A stretch of 64,000 nucleotides of DNA from CAZCVI01 sp964502145 (GCA_964502145.1 CAZCVI010000028.1:18890-82889); one strand, 5' to 3'; positions 54,245-63,917 are shown, numbered from the stretch's first letter. A program made the numbers and translations. Notes: a model not told the origin generated them from the letters alone.

Positions 54245-54784
54245 TTATTGTTGTTGAGGGAAGTATCCTTCCAAGGCAATAATATAGTTCAGTGCTAGGT
54301 ACGGCATTCTATTGTCGTGGAGTCCGCCGCCCCCGATGTTCCCGATCACTCCGTTTATTAAATTGACCTGCTGGGAGGGATCGGAGGATTGCGGGGCGTA
54401 AAAGTTATCTCCTACCGGGGTGACAGCCAATAGATTATTCTGGATTGTCAATAATGTCGCACTCACACCGGATGCACAAAAGATGTGGGAATGAGAGGGT
54501 AGTTGCGTAGTGCTGATGGATTCTGACTCGGTGCCTATTTTGGCACCCAGTACCCGGGGGGTTAATGTCGGGTTCGCACCTGTTCCCTGGTGAATGGGGG
54601 TGCGGCTCCGCAGGTCAGGGAGTCCAAAGGTAGTGGCGCCATCTCCACCATAAATGGTTCCCAAAACGGCGTACAGCGTATCGTGCCCCGAAATCGACAG
54701 CACGGTGCCATCACAAAAATGCCAGCCCTCGGGGGCGTAATTACCAGCAAAAAGTCTTATTTCTCCTACAAATTGATCTGACAT
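54245..54784 (-). CDS. Tail-collar/MdpB-like protein 2
   Basis: I use ATG 54784 (MSDQFVGEIRLF) as GGAG lies eight bases upstream; the longer frame adds 27 unsupported residues. The product, about 179 residues, shares GEIRLFAGNYAPEGWHFCDG, IYGGDGATTFGLPDLRSRTP and a C-terminal ALNYIIALEGYFP. It diverges from its neighbours in the central loop, as if the outer, ligand-facing part is variable. Confidence 0.85.
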   Translation of the reverse strand: MSDQFVGEIRLFAGNYAPEGWHFCDGTVLSISGHDTLYAVLGTIYGGDGATTFGLPDLRSRTPIHQGTGANPTLTPRVLGAKIGTESESISTTQLPSHSHIFCASGVSATLLTIQNNLLAVTPVGDNFYAPQSSDPSQQVNLINGVIGNIGGGGLHDNRMPYLALNYIIALEGYFPQQQ

Positions 54785-54825
54785 GGTGATCTCCTTAATT
54801 CCTTCACTTTCTATTCCCTGGCGGC

Positions 54826-55341
54826 TTAAGACCGCGGAGGGTATATCCCGGTCGTGGCGATGCAAAAATTAATGACCTGACTGGGTTGCATATTATTGTG
54901 GGCTTGCCCACCACCATTTGCTGAAATAATACCTGCATTCATGGTCAGCAGGCTTTGCGGGGTCTGGTAAATGGGGTCAGTGGCATCGGTGGACGTTGCC
55001 AAACACTTGGTCCCACCATCCGGTTTAAATGCATAGCCAGCATCAGTGGTACCAAAAGCGGGGTGGTTGTGGGCGGGCATGGTATCGGTAGTCAGAGTGA
55101 CACCTTCACTGCCGCCCTTGGCTCCGATAGAGTAACCGGCCGCCCGGTGCAACGGCACGCGACCGCGTAGGTCGGGTAAATTGAAGTTCGTTCTACCATC
55201 ACCGCCATATCTTATTCCTATTAATGCATACAAGGCATTGTTCTGCTGAATCTGCAAAAGTTGCCCATCGCATTTCGCCCAACCCTGGGGCGCATAACCA
55301 AATCCAAACAACCTAATTTCTCCTAAAAATGGATCAGCCAT
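54826..55341 (-). CDS. Tail-collar/MdpB-like protein 3
   Basis: The 171-residue first member of the three-gene set has LGEIRLFGFGYAPQGWAKCD, RYGGDGRTNFNLPDLRGRVP and INFCIATTGIYPP. AAGGAGG precedes ATG. The region 55342-55639 upstream holds no gene and is AT-rich. Confidence 0.85.
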   Translation of the reverse strand: MADPFLGEIRLFGFGYAPQGWAKCDGQLLQIQQNNALYALIGIRYGGDGRTNFNLPDLRGRVPLHRAAGYSIGAKGGSEGVTLTTDTMPAHNHPAFGTTDAGYAFKPDGGTKCLATSTDATDPIYQTPQSLLTMNAGIISANGGGQAHNNMQPSQVINFCIATTGIYPPRS

Positions 55342-55639
55342 AAATCCTCCTTTTTTTTCTTTAATTTATATTAGTCTTAAGTTTTACTGCTGTGATTTAT
55401 TTTGGGTGTCTCTTCGTTTGATGCAGATGCCTCCTCTCTGGATTCATACCCAATGAAACAGATGATATAGACTTGTTCAACGCGATGCAATTTTTGCCAC
55501 TCCACAAGATATTATAATCTTCATATATAAATAGTAATGAATTCCAAAAAAATAGTCAAGATGTTTGTGAATTTTTTTTTTAGGAAGTACCAATACAAAA
55601 AAAATAATAAATTCAAATGAAATCAAATGGGTTACGTGG

Positions 55640-55645
55640 TATAAT
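55640..55645 (+). promoter_or_regulatory. Extended -10 promoter of the aldehyde oxidoreductase gene
   Basis: TGGTATAAT (TATAAT at 55640-55645) without a clear -35 box, about 85 bases before the ATG. No molybdenum/tungsten cofactor riboswitch can be fitted in the short leader. Confidence 0.4.
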
Positions 55646-55732
55646 CAAATCAGTCAGTTGTGTACACCGGGTTCATACTGATAAAAATAGTGCGCTGATG
55701 ATGATGTTAATGATGTTGTTTTGGAGGATAAC

Positions 55733-57610
55733 ATGGATAATTTTCTCAAGGTCTTACTGGTCGATGCGGGTACAGGTTTTTATAAGATTAAAAAATACAA
55801 GGTGGGCGACTTCTTCGGCCCGGTGGACCTGGGCTTGCATCTCAGTGGCAAACTGAACAGTCTCAATATCGGCATCGGACTGCTGGCGGGTTCTATTTTT
55901 CCAGGTACGAATCGGCTCTTTTTTACCGGGTTTTCACCCTGTTGGGGTGGCTTTTTTATTAGTTCCATGGGTGGGGCGGGACTGGTTTTTGATAACCTGG
56001 GTTTAAATATGGTGTCCATCATTGGCAAAGCGGCTACACCCTCCATACTGACGCTCAACCGTATCCACGGTGAAGAAATCGAGGTCACTATCACCCCGGT
56101 AGATGTGAATGCGATCTGGAAAAAAGGCCGCGGCGGAGTTTATGCGCTAATGGACGAGACCTATACGATGTTCGGGGCACAATATCAAGACGATCCACGC
56201 ATTCTGGCGACTGGTCCAGCTTCTTTAGCCACGGACATGGGCGCCATCTGTTCGGTGCCTATTACCAAGGGACAACTATCATTCGTGGATACCTGGGCGG
56301 GACGCGGTGGGTTTGGTTCCAAAATGGTTCATACTCACGGTATAGTGTCTATTATCTATGGCGGCACGTGTATTGACGATGATTTCAGGGACAGAAAACT
56401 GGCGGACCAATGGTTTATTGATAAATACGCGGTCAAATTGGCAGCCAAAGACCTGGATACGACAACCAAGTACCGCTTCGACCCAAAATTTGAAACAGGG
56501 GGCACGTTTGGGGTCAACTACGCCACACTGATGGGAAAAATGCTCTCCTTTAATTACTCCAGCATGTATTGGAGCGAAGGGGAACGGCTGGCTGTCCATG
56601 AAACACTGATTAAAAACCACTATCTGAAACAATTTAATGAAGAAACAATTCAACCAAAACAACAAAAAACCTGCGGCGAACCGTGCGCGGCGGTTTGTAA
56701 AAAAATGCACGGGGAATTCAAAAAGGACTATGAACCCTATCAATCCATGGGCCCACAATGCGGTATCTTTGATCAACGGGCGGCAGAAAAACTCAACCAT
56801 CATGCGGATATGTATGGTTTTGATGCGATTTCAGTGGGTGGGGTGCTGTCGTGGGTGATGGAATGTATGGCGAAAAAACTGCTGAGCAAAGAAGAACTGG
56901 GGGTCAGTATCGAACCAGTCTTCAACCCGGAAGGGTTTGATGTAGTCAATGACTCGATGTCTAATGCGACGCTGGGTATGGAACTGCTGGATGCGATGAT
57001 AGCGCGGCAGAAACCACTGGACCTGTTGGACGGCGCACGCAAAGCAGCCCGTCATCTGGCGCGGCAGAAAGGCGCCGCTATTTTGGATTTATTCGTGTTT
57101 AATGCGTTTGGCCGCAATGGCTGGATGGTACCGAACCAATACTGGACTCCGGGTACGCTCTCACCAATGGCAATCATGGGGAAATATTATATGAACTATA
57201 GCAATGATTTTATCCCACCACGGGAACTGGGCCGCAAGAATGTGGAACGGTTTAAAAAAGAACTGATCTTGGATAATTGCGGGGTGTGTCGGTTCCATCG
57301 GGGCTGGGCGGAAGATATGGTGCCGGAGATTATCGAGAATCTCTATCATCTGGGGGAAGCGTTTGTGAAAAAGATCGCGTATACGACCAGTCGTATTAAT
57401 AGTCGGAATGCGTCGGTGTTCTGGGAATCGCAACGGTGTACCGATCTGGTGTATACTTTTTTAAAGAGGAAAAAAGAGGTGGATGGGAGTACGGACCCGG
57501 TACTTATACAATGGATCGAGAAATTCGCCACGGATAAAAAAGAAGCGGCGTTGGAATTCTGGTATGAAATTCACAAGGGTATTTCGGAATCCTTGCGCGA
57601 GTTTGCCTAA
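55733..57610 (+). CDS. Tungsten-type aldehyde:ferredoxin oxidoreductase
   Basis: The 625-residue enzyme belongs to the AOR family. It has an N-terminal pterin-binding barrel (LVDAGTGFYKIKKY; TNRLFFTGFSP, GGAGLVFDNLG) and the [4Fe-4S] Cys set CGEPCAAVC plus CGVC in DNCGVCRFHRGW. It oxidises aldehydes to acids with ferredoxin as acceptor, in anaerobes. I start at ATG 55733, with GGAGG five bases upstream. It is followed by a lipoprotein gene, without a ferredoxin or cofactor gene adjacent. MobA is far upstream at 21.5 kb. Confidence 0.88.
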   Translation: MDNFLKVLLVDAGTGFYKIKKYKVGDFFGPVDLGLHLSGKLNSLNIGIGLLAGSIFPGTNRLFFTGFSPCWGGFFISSMGGAGLVFDNLGLNMVSIIGKAATPSILTLNRIHGEEIEVTITPVDVNAIWKKGRGGVYALMDETYTMFGAQYQDDPRILATGPASLATDMGAICSVPITKGQLSFVDTWAGRGGFGSKMVHTHGIVSIIYGGTCIDDDFRDRKLADQWFIDKYAVKLAAKDLDTTTKYRFDPKFETGGTFGVNYATLMGKMLSFNYSSMYWSEGERLAVHETLIKNHYLKQFNEETIQPKQQKTCGEPCAAVCKKMHGEFKKDYEPYQSMGPQCGIFDQRAAEKLNHHADMYGFDAISVGGVLSWVMECMAKKLLSKEELGVSIEPVFNPEGFDVVNDSMSNATLGMELLDAMIARQKPLDLLDGARKAARHLARQKGAAILDLFVFNAFGRNGWMVPNQYWTPGTLSPMAIMGKYYMNYSNDFIPPRELGRKNVERFKKELILDNCGVCRFHRGWAEDMVPEIIENLYHLGEAFVKKIAYTTSRINSRNASVFWESQRCTDLVYTFLKRKKEVDGSTDPVLIQWIEKFATDKKEAALEFWYEIHKGISESLREFA

Positions 57611-57654
57611 AGGGATAATGGCCCAGTTGGAGCTTCGGGTCAACAGGAGGAAGG

Positions 57655-58167
57655 ATGAAAATTAAATTCATTGGCTTTTTGGTGATGGTGTTGTTTATTA
57701 TAGGCTGCAAGGATTCAGTAAAACAGGGGGGAACAGTAGTTGAACGTGAAGGGAATTCGTCTATTCACATGGTCGAGAGTGAAGATAAAGAAATGAAAAA
57801 GGCGATTGCTGAAGCAAGAGCATCGGTCAGTACGTTTATTGCAAATTTACAGAATCCAAAACCGGATCAGACCTATTTTTCGGTAAAAAAAATGTTTACC
57901 GATGGCCCTTATAAAGAACATATTTGGTTGACAGAGGTGACCTATGATGGGCAATACTTTTTGGGGGTGGTGGCCAATGAACCGGTAGACGTGAGGAACA
58001 TTGGCTATGGAGATGATGTTAGTGTTTCTCCCACGGAGATTTCCGATTGGATGTTCGTGGAAAAGAATAAGCTGAAAGGTGGGTATACGATTCGAGCGCT
58101 TAAGAAGAAGTTATCGCATGACAAGCAAAAGGAATATGACCAGAGTCTGCCATTCGAAATAGAATAA
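57655..58167 (+). CDS. DUF2314 lipoprotein
   Basis: The 170-residue protein has a lipobox (VMVLFIIGCKDS) and the DUF2314 pattern AIAEARASVSTFIANLQ, FSVKKMFTDG, HIWLTEVTYDG and ISDWMFVEKNKLKGGYTIRA. It is probably anchored to a membrane; function unknown. AGGAGG precedes ATG, 44 bases after the oxidoreductase stop. Confidence 0.8.
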   Translation: MKIKFIGFLVMVLFIIGCKDSVKQGGTVVEREGNSSIHMVESEDKEMKKAIAEARASVSTFIANLQNPKPDQTYFSVKKMFTDGPYKEHIWLTEVTYDGQYFLGVVANEPVDVRNIGYGDDVSVSPTEISDWMFVEKNKLKGGYTIRALKKKLSHDKQKEYDQSLPFEIE

Positions 58168-58212
58168 AAGACTACGCGTTGGCCTGATTTCACCATCAAA
58201 TTCTTGAAAAAA

Positions 58213-58331
58213 CGTGGACGATGTGGACAGAGTGGACGATCTGGACATTCTGGACCAACTGGACTTTCCAAAACCTTTAAATTTTGTCCAGCTTGTCCAG
58301 TAAGTCCAGAGCGTCCAGAGCGTCCAGAAAA
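58213..58331. repeat. 9-bp-periodic hairpin repeat, TGGACTTAC family
   Basis: Forward CTGGAC/GTGGAC units, centre CCAAAACCTTTAAATTTTG, then inverted GTCCAG units with GTCCAGAGC. Centre matches the copy at 23088-23190. Confidence 0.8.
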
Positions 58332-58484
58332 TGGTGCATGAAAAGCCAAATCTCGGCAGTTACGGAAAACCTTACACCAAAACGATTGATTAGTGTGCTC
58401 ATTTGTAAATAAATTCCCCGATTTTCCGGAAATTTTGCCCTCCAGCCTGATTCGCAAGTGAATTAGGGTCAGTGATGACTGAAT

Positions 58485-58812
58485 TAGAGACAAAAAAGTG
58501 CAAATAGGGTAAACGATGACCGATTTTCATGTAAATTTTTCCTCAAAGGGTCAACGATGACCCTCGGAGGGACATCGTTGACTGATTTAGATAGAATTCA
58601 GTGCAAATTCGTATCATTTTGACCGATTTTCAGTCGTGGATGACCGATGGCGGACAATTTTGTCCAATTAGGGACAATGATGAGTGATTTTCAGTCGTGG
58701 ATGACCGATGACGGACAATTTTGTCCAACCAGGGACAATGATGAGTGATTTTCAGTCGTGGATGACCGATGGCGGACAATTTTGTCCAACCAGGGTCAAT
58801 GATGGGTGATTT
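58485..58812. repeat. 61-bp tandem repeat, three good copies plus decayed ones
   Basis: The unit starts at 58631, 58692 and 58753 with CAGTCGTGGATGACCGATGG and contains GGACAATTTTGTCC, a small hairpin. Upstream (58485-58630) are degenerate copies with GATGACCGATTTTCA. No frame of coding character runs through it. Confidence 0.8.
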
Positions 58813-58845
58813 CGGTTTCCGCCGCGATCAGGGAGTCTGAATTTA

Positions 58846-59685
58846 TCATGGTTCTTTTAACGCCTCACGCATGTATTCCAACCGCTGTTGCGGATGGGGA
58901 TGGGAAGCAAAATAATAGAAGAATTGCCAGGCATTTTCCTCGCGGGCTTGTTTCTCCATGAATTTCAGCGCACCTGCCACTGAACCATAACATTTTTTTA
59001 ACAGATTCAAGGCATACAAATCCGCTGCTTTTTCCTGGGCACGGGAAAATTTCATTTCCATCTGATAGAGCGAACCCACGATAAATTGGGAGGCGGAAGA
59101 ATTCTCACCCAACACGGCAACGGAGAAAAGCATGGCCAACAGTGAGCGGCCCATGGCTTTTAAATGATGACGGTAATGGAAATGACCGAGTTCATGGGCC
59201 AAGACAAACGCAATTTCATCGTTGGTAGCGATTTTATCCAACAACCCGGAGAACACGACGACCATCCCTCCAGGTATGGCGACTGCATTCACGGTATTTT
59301 CCTGAATCACACAAACCCGGTATTCCAGGCGCCGATCATCGGGGGTTAAAACGGAACTGAACTTGTCCATAATGACTTGCAATGACTTGCTCTTTTCTGG
59401 TATGGCGGTGGTGATAAACTGGGACTGGAAAAGCCTGCCCAGAGACTTTTCCAATCCCGAAGAAAGATGGGGGACCAACAAATCAACGGCAAAACCCAAC
59501 AGCAAATAAATCACTAACACAATACCCAGGATGCTCGCCACCAACCGGAGCAAATCTTTTAACGGGTGGTCCGGCGACACATTCACATTGGCGTTTAGGT
59601 CAACACGGGTAGGGATATTTTCGCCCGTGGATTTGTCTAATGTATTGTGAATGAGTTCTGCCGGTTCCTTGGGTATGAATTTCAT
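58846..59685 (-). CDS. M48-family metalloprotease
   Basis: I use ATG 59685, six bases after the stop of the upstream gene; a longer frame starts at 59739. The 279-residue product has a membrane helix (VASILGIVLVIYLLLGF), the zinc motif AHELGHFHYRHH and the downstream EKAADLYAL acidic ligand region, typical of membrane-anchored M48 enzymes. It works outside the cytoplasm as a quality-control protease. Two YbjQ-like genes lie upstream. Confidence 0.85.
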   Translation of the reverse strand: MKFIPKEPAELIHNTLDKSTGENIPTRVDLNANVNVSPDHPLKDLLRLVASILGIVLVIYLLLGFAVDLLVPHLSSGLEKSLGRLFQSQFITTAIPEKSKSLQVIMDKFSSVLTPDDRRLEYRVCVIQENTVNAVAIPGGMVVVFSGLLDKIATNDEIAFVLAHELGHFHYRHHLKAMGRSLLAMLFSVAVLGENSSASQFIVGSLYQMEMKFSRAQEKAADLYALNLLKKCYGSVAGALKFMEKQAREENAWQFFYYFASHPHPQQRLEYMREALKEP

Positions 59686-59690
59686 GGGTA

Positions 59691-60155
59691 TTAGCGATGG
59701 TAACGGATAGCGGTGCCGTAGGCGAAGACCGTGATGCAACTGGGGGTATCCTGGGCGTTTTTACTGATGGGGGAACTTTCCAGTCGCATATTAGCGATGA
59801 TATCGGCGTCGCCTGCGGCTTCTTTCATGCGTAGAATGGCTTCGCGGCGTCCGCGATCAACCAGGGATTCAAATGAACGGACATTGCCGCCCACGAGATT
59901 GCGTAACGAGGCGGTAAATACTTTGAAATAATCCACGGAAATGGCCACACAACCAGAAACCATATGGCTGTCTGCCACGGTGCGTTGGGGGTCCAGGATC
60001 ATCTCTGTATTTCTCATGGTGACGACTGGCAAATGGAGCCATTTTTTTTCCCGATCTAAGATAGATTTATAATGTTTTTTTTCAGCCGCAGTTCCTGCTG
60101 TATAGCCGATGATTAACAGTATCAAGAAAAAACTTAAACCGATTAAGGCGTCCAT
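59691..60155 (-). CDS. YbjQ/UPF0145-like protein with membrane anchor
   Basis: The 154-residue protein has an N-terminal membrane helix (GLSFFLILLIIGYTAGTAAE) and then the YbjQ fold: VVTMRNTEMILDPQRTVAD, SLRNLVGGNVRSFESLVDRG and C-terminal TVFAYGTAIRY. Role unknown. It sits between a second YbjQ-like gene and the M48 protease gene, close enough for one operon. Confidence 0.75.
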   Translation of the reverse strand: MDALIGLSFFLILLIIGYTAGTAAEKKHYKSILDREKKWLHLPVVTMRNTEMILDPQRTVADSHMVSGCVAISVDYFKVFTASLRNLVGGNVRSFESLVDRGRREAILRMKEAAGDADIIANMRLESSPISKNAQDTPSCITVFAYGTAIRYHR

Positions 60156-60164
60156 GGCCGTATC

Positions 60165-60479
60165 CTATCCCAATTTAACGGCGGTGCCGTAGACATAGAG
60201 TTCGGCTGCACCGGCGGCAATGGACGAGGTGGCGTAGCGGACATTGAGCACGGCATTGGCGCCAAATGCTTCAGCTTGGGCGACCATGCGGGCGGTGGCT
60301 TCATCGCGGGATTCTTTGAGTAATTCGGTATAGCCTTTTAGTTCGCCACCCACGATGTTTTTTAAGCCTGCCATGATGTCTTTGCCCACGTGTTTTGCGC
60401 GCACTGTGCTACCTGAAACAATACCATAGTGTTCCCGGATGGTTTTACCCGGGACAGTTTCCAATGTTGTTAAGATCAT
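60165..60479 (-). CDS. YbjQ/UPF0145 family protein
   Basis: I start at ATG 60479 with AGGAGG upstream; the frame extends upstream only through a 9-bp repeat (PVSPVSPV), which is not protein. The 104-residue product has ILTTLETVPGKTIREHYGIV, MAGLKNIVGGELKGYTELL and LYVYGTAVKLG, full length for the family. Soluble pentamer-forming family of unknown role. Confidence 0.88.
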   Translation of the reverse strand: MILTTLETVPGKTIREHYGIVSGSTVRAKHVGKDIMAGLKNIVGGELKGYTELLKESRDEATARMVAQAEAFGANAVLNVRYATSSIAAGAAELYVYGTAVKLG

Positions 60480-60579
60480 GTAATCCTCCTGTTTTTTTTT
60501 GTATGGCTCTATTTTAATGAATCTTAAATTAAATAGCAATACCCCGCGTGATATAGATGCACTGCCAAATTTCAAAAAA

Positions 60580-60693
60580 ACTGGACATTCTGGACTTACT
60601 GGACTTACTGGACTTACTGGACTTACTGGACTTACTGGACTTACTGGACAAGCTTTAAAAATTAAAGGGGTTGTGAAGTCCAGATCGTCCAGT
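60580..60693. repeat. 9-bp-periodic hairpin repeat, TGGACTTAC family
   Basis: At least eight CTGGACTTA units, an AAGCTTTAAAAATTAAAGG centre, and short inverted GTCCAG units. The left flank GCACTGCCAAAT matches the flank of the GGGAATTAT family, linking the two families. Confidence 0.85.
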
Positions 60694-60969
60694 ATTACTC
60701 TGAGCACAGAATTGGAAAAATGAACAGATTGACAATTTGTTCATGATAATGTGACATTATTTGTTAATGACTGCAACGGGAAAAGGCATTTTTTATTATA
60801 TCACGGCTGATAATTCTTTGTGAAAAGGCATGTGTCTTACTTTTTCAGGTGAATCGCCTGATTGGTTGAAGTGCTGGCATGAATTATGCTTAAATATTAA
60901 ATGGAACGTGATTGTTATATTTAAATAAAAGAGAGTATTTTAAAAAAATTGGAACCAATAGGAGGTTTT

Positions 60970-63870
60970 ATGAAACGCAAGCTATTTCTTATCATATTTA
61001 CGGCCATGGTTTTTTGGGGCGGGATGTTTTTTTATGTGCCACAAACGAACGCGGCTATTGTCATCGACCATAACTGCACGGATATCTCGAAGATACCGAT
61101 CAGTTGGATTAACTCGGCTAAAAGTCATCTGCGGTGCAGTTACGGACATACGTCGCACGGCAGTCAATTGATCACGGGCATGACAGCCTATATGAACGAT
61201 GGCGGCTACCCGGCTTTTGATTTTAATACGGATGGCTCAATTGCCTCGGGTGTGCTCTCAATAGCGGATTATACACCGAATGGCGATCTTGGAAACCCGG
61301 ATTTTTCAACCTGGGCAAGCGAAACCCGCACCTACTTAAACGGCGCGGGCAGCAATCGCAACGTGGTCATGTGGTCCTGGTGCGGCCAAGTTAGCGGTGC
61401 CACAGCCACGGATATTGATAACTATTTGGCCCTGATGGAAGCCCTGGAACATGATTACCCGACAGTTAAATTTGTATACATGACGGGTCATCTGGATGGT
61501 TCTGGTGCTGGCGGCCAACTGCACATCAACAACCAACGGATTCGCGCGTATTGCAACACGAATAACAAAATCCTGTTTGATTTTGCCAATATTGAGAGCT
61601 ATAACCCATCGGGCACGGGATATTTAAGTCAGGGAGCGGATGATGGCTGTAATTACGCGGGGGGAAACTGGGCGGAACAATGGGTGGCGGCTCACCCGGC
61701 CTCGGAACTGTCACGCTTAGCTGACGAAGCAAAATGCGATGACTGTGCCCATACACACCGCTTAAACTGCATTCTGAAAGGCGCGGCAGCGTGGTGGCTA
61801 ATGGCGCGACTGGAGGGCTGGGATGGCAGTGCGTCTAACAATCCGGTCATCACGGTTTCCTCTCCTAACGGCGCGGAAAACTGGACAGTGGGTTCAACGC
61901 ATAATATTTTATGGTCTTCCAGCGGTACGTTAACCACTGTGCAAATCGACTACTCCACTAACAACGGCAGCTCTTGGTCCAGCGTGACCAGTTCTACTGA
62001 CAATGATGGTACTTATTCCTGGGTTATACCCAATACGCCTTCCACTCAATGCCTTGTGCGCGTGCAAGATACGGATGGTGATCCCGCGGATACCAGTAAT
62101 GCCAAGTTCACGATCTCTGCTTCGCCATCAGGAAGCATCACGGTGACTTCGCCTAATGGCGGTGAAAATTGGTTTACGGGTAGTTCCCATGCGATTACCT
62201 GGACCAGCACGGGTCTCAGTGGCAATGTGAAGATTCAATACTCCATCAATTCGGGGAGCACGTGGTTGACTGTTTCCAGTTCTACTGGTAACAGTGGTTC
62301 GTATTCTTGGACCGTGCCCAACACGCCCGCGACGACCTGTTTGGTCAAGGTCAGTGGCACGGGAGGCACGCCCGCAGATTCGAGTAATGGGGTGTTCACT
62401 ATTTCGGAAACGGTGGGACAACCGGTTATCTCTTTAAATGAAGGGGAACTGCATTTTGGTTATGTTGTGGGCGGCGAAATCCCGGCTTCGCAATCTATCG
62501 AGGTATCGAACAGCGGCGCGGGAACTTTAAATTGGCATGCGACTACTGCCAATTCGTGGTTAACACTGGGGAACAGTTCGGGTACAAATAAAGGTGTTTT
62601 TACGGTGGCTATTCACCCGGCAAACTTAACCGCAGGAAACTATACGGGAACAATCACGGTGACAGATGCAGAAGCGAGTAATTCGCCGCAAACGGTCACG
62701 GTGTATTTGAATGTCACGAACACGAATGACGATCAACCTCCTTTTGGTTCATTTGATACGCCATTGCAAGATGCGGTGGTGCGGAGCAGCATCGCGGTGA
62801 CGGGATGGGCGCTGGACGATGTGCAGGTGGCATCGGTCAAGTTGTATTACGAACTGGGGGAATCATTGATCTATATTGGCGACGGGGTATTTGTGGAAGG
62901 GGCGCGCCCAGATTTGGAAACGGCTTTCCCAGAATATCCCTATAATAAAAAGGCAGGTTGGGGCTATATGTTGCTCACCAATTTCTTGCCGAATGGCGGG
63001 AATGGTACGATTACGCTTCACGCGGTGGCAACAGACCTGTCAGGGAAAACAACGACTCTGGCGACGCGGACAATTTATTGTGATAATGCCCACGCGGTCC
63101 TTCCTTTTGGTGCGATTGACACGCCTGCACAGGGTGGCACGGCGTCAGGAAGCCAATACCTGAACTTTGGCTGGGCCTTAACCCCGCAACCCAATACGAT
63201 TGCTACCAGTGGTTCTACTATTGATGTGTGGATAGATGGTATAAAAGTGGGGCATCCTACTTACAATCAATACCGGGAAGATATTGCCACGCTGTTTCCT
63301 GGTTATGCCAATACCAATGGAGCGGTAGGGTATTTTTATCTGAATACCACCGGGTACGAGGATGGTATTCATACTATTGCGTGGTCGGCGCAGGATAACG
63401 CCGGGAATTTGGATGGGATAGGCAGTCGTTACTTTGCTATTTCCAATTCCGGTGGCGATCTCAGTGGGGTAAAATCGAACAGCGTCACTTCTAATCTTGC
63501 AACTGCCCTGTCCAGTGGCGAGTCAGTGCGGGTTCAAAAAGGATTTAATAGCAAAGATAGTCTAACCAGTGAATATACACCGGATGAAACAGGGGTGATT
63601 CATATTGAAATGAATGAACTGGATCGCCTGCAAATTGCTGTGACAGATCGTGTGGGAAAAAATAATCGGGTTATTGGCTATTTAAAAGTCGGGGATCAGC
63701 TCCGAGCTTTACCTGTTGGTGCTACATTGGATAGTCGTGGCGGAGTGTTTTATTGGCAACCTGGGCCTGGCTTCATTGGGACTTATCGGCTGGTGTTTTT
63801 TATGGCTGAAAGTGCTTCTGCACCACTCGTTCAAAAAGAATTAAACATCCACATTAAAACCATGCAGTAA
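60970..63870 (+). CDS. Large secreted multidomain protein with Ig-like and BACON domains
   Basis: I start at ATG 60970 with AGGAGG upstream. The product, about 966 residues, has a signal peptide (LFLIIFTAMVFWGGMFFYV), an N-terminal domain (about 30-280; GHTSHGSQLITGM, VYMTGHLDGSG, CAHTHRLNC) that I cannot name, and two Kre9-like beta domains (GENWFTGSSHAITWTSTG). A BACON domain (QSIEVSNSGAGTLNWHAT; NYTGTITVTDAEASN), two further beta domains and a cadherin-like C-terminus follow. The H/C-rich motifs in the N-terminal domain suggest a metal site. Probably extracellular binding or degradation. Confidence 0.8.
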   Translation: MKRKLFLIIFTAMVFWGGMFFYVPQTNAAIVIDHNCTDISKIPISWINSAKSHLRCSYGHTSHGSQLITGMTAYMNDGGYPAFDFNTDGSIASGVLSIADYTPNGDLGNPDFSTWASETRTYLNGAGSNRNVVMWSWCGQVSGATATDIDNYLALMEALEHDYPTVKFVYMTGHLDGSGAGGQLHINNQRIRAYCNTNNKILFDFANIESYNPSGTGYLSQGADDGCNYAGGNWAEQWVAAHPASELSRLADEAKCDDCAHTHRLNCILKGAAAWWLMARLEGWDGSASNNPVITVSSPNGAENWTVGSTHNILWSSSGTLTTVQIDYSTNNGSSWSSVTSSTDNDGTYSWVIPNTPSTQCLVRVQDTDGDPADTSNAKFTISASPSGSITVTSPNGGENWFTGSSHAITWTSTGLSGNVKIQYSINSGSTWLTVSSSTGNSGSYSWTVPNTPATTCLVKVSGTGGTPADSSNGVFTISETVGQPVISLNEGELHFGYVVGGEIPASQSIEVSNSGAGTLNWHATTANSWLTLGNSSGTNKGVFTVAIHPANLTAGNYTGTITVTDAEASNSPQTVTVYLNVTNTNDDQPPFGSFDTPLQDAVVRSSIAVTGWALDDVQVASVKLYYELGESLIYIGDGVFVEGARPDLETAFPEYPYNKKAGWGYMLLTNFLPNGGNGTITLHAVATDLSGKTTTLATRTIYCDNAHAVLPFGAIDTPAQGGTASGSQYLNFGWALTPQPNTIATSGSTIDVWIDGIKVGHPTYNQYREDIATLFPGYANTNGAVGYFYLNTTGYEDGIHTIAWSAQDNAGNLDGIGSRYFAISNSGGDLSGVKSNSVTSNLATALSSGESVRVQKGFNSKDSLTSEYTPDETGVIHIEMNELDRLQIAVTDRVGKNNRVIGYLKVGDQLRALPVGATLDSRGGVFYWQPGPGFIGTYRLVFFMAESASAPLVQKELNIHIKTMQ

Positions 63871-63917
63871 ACACGAATTGGGGAGTGATTGTTGCAACAC
63901 TAGGAACAATCACTCCC

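Noticed and set aside
53690..55341. Prophage
   Set aside because: Only collar-type proteins are present; no integrase, terminase, capsid or portal gene is seen.
60480..60707. Longer N-terminus for the YbjQ-like protein
   Set aside because: The extension is encoded by the TGGACTTAC repeat, and AGGAGG directly before ATG 60479 fixes the start.
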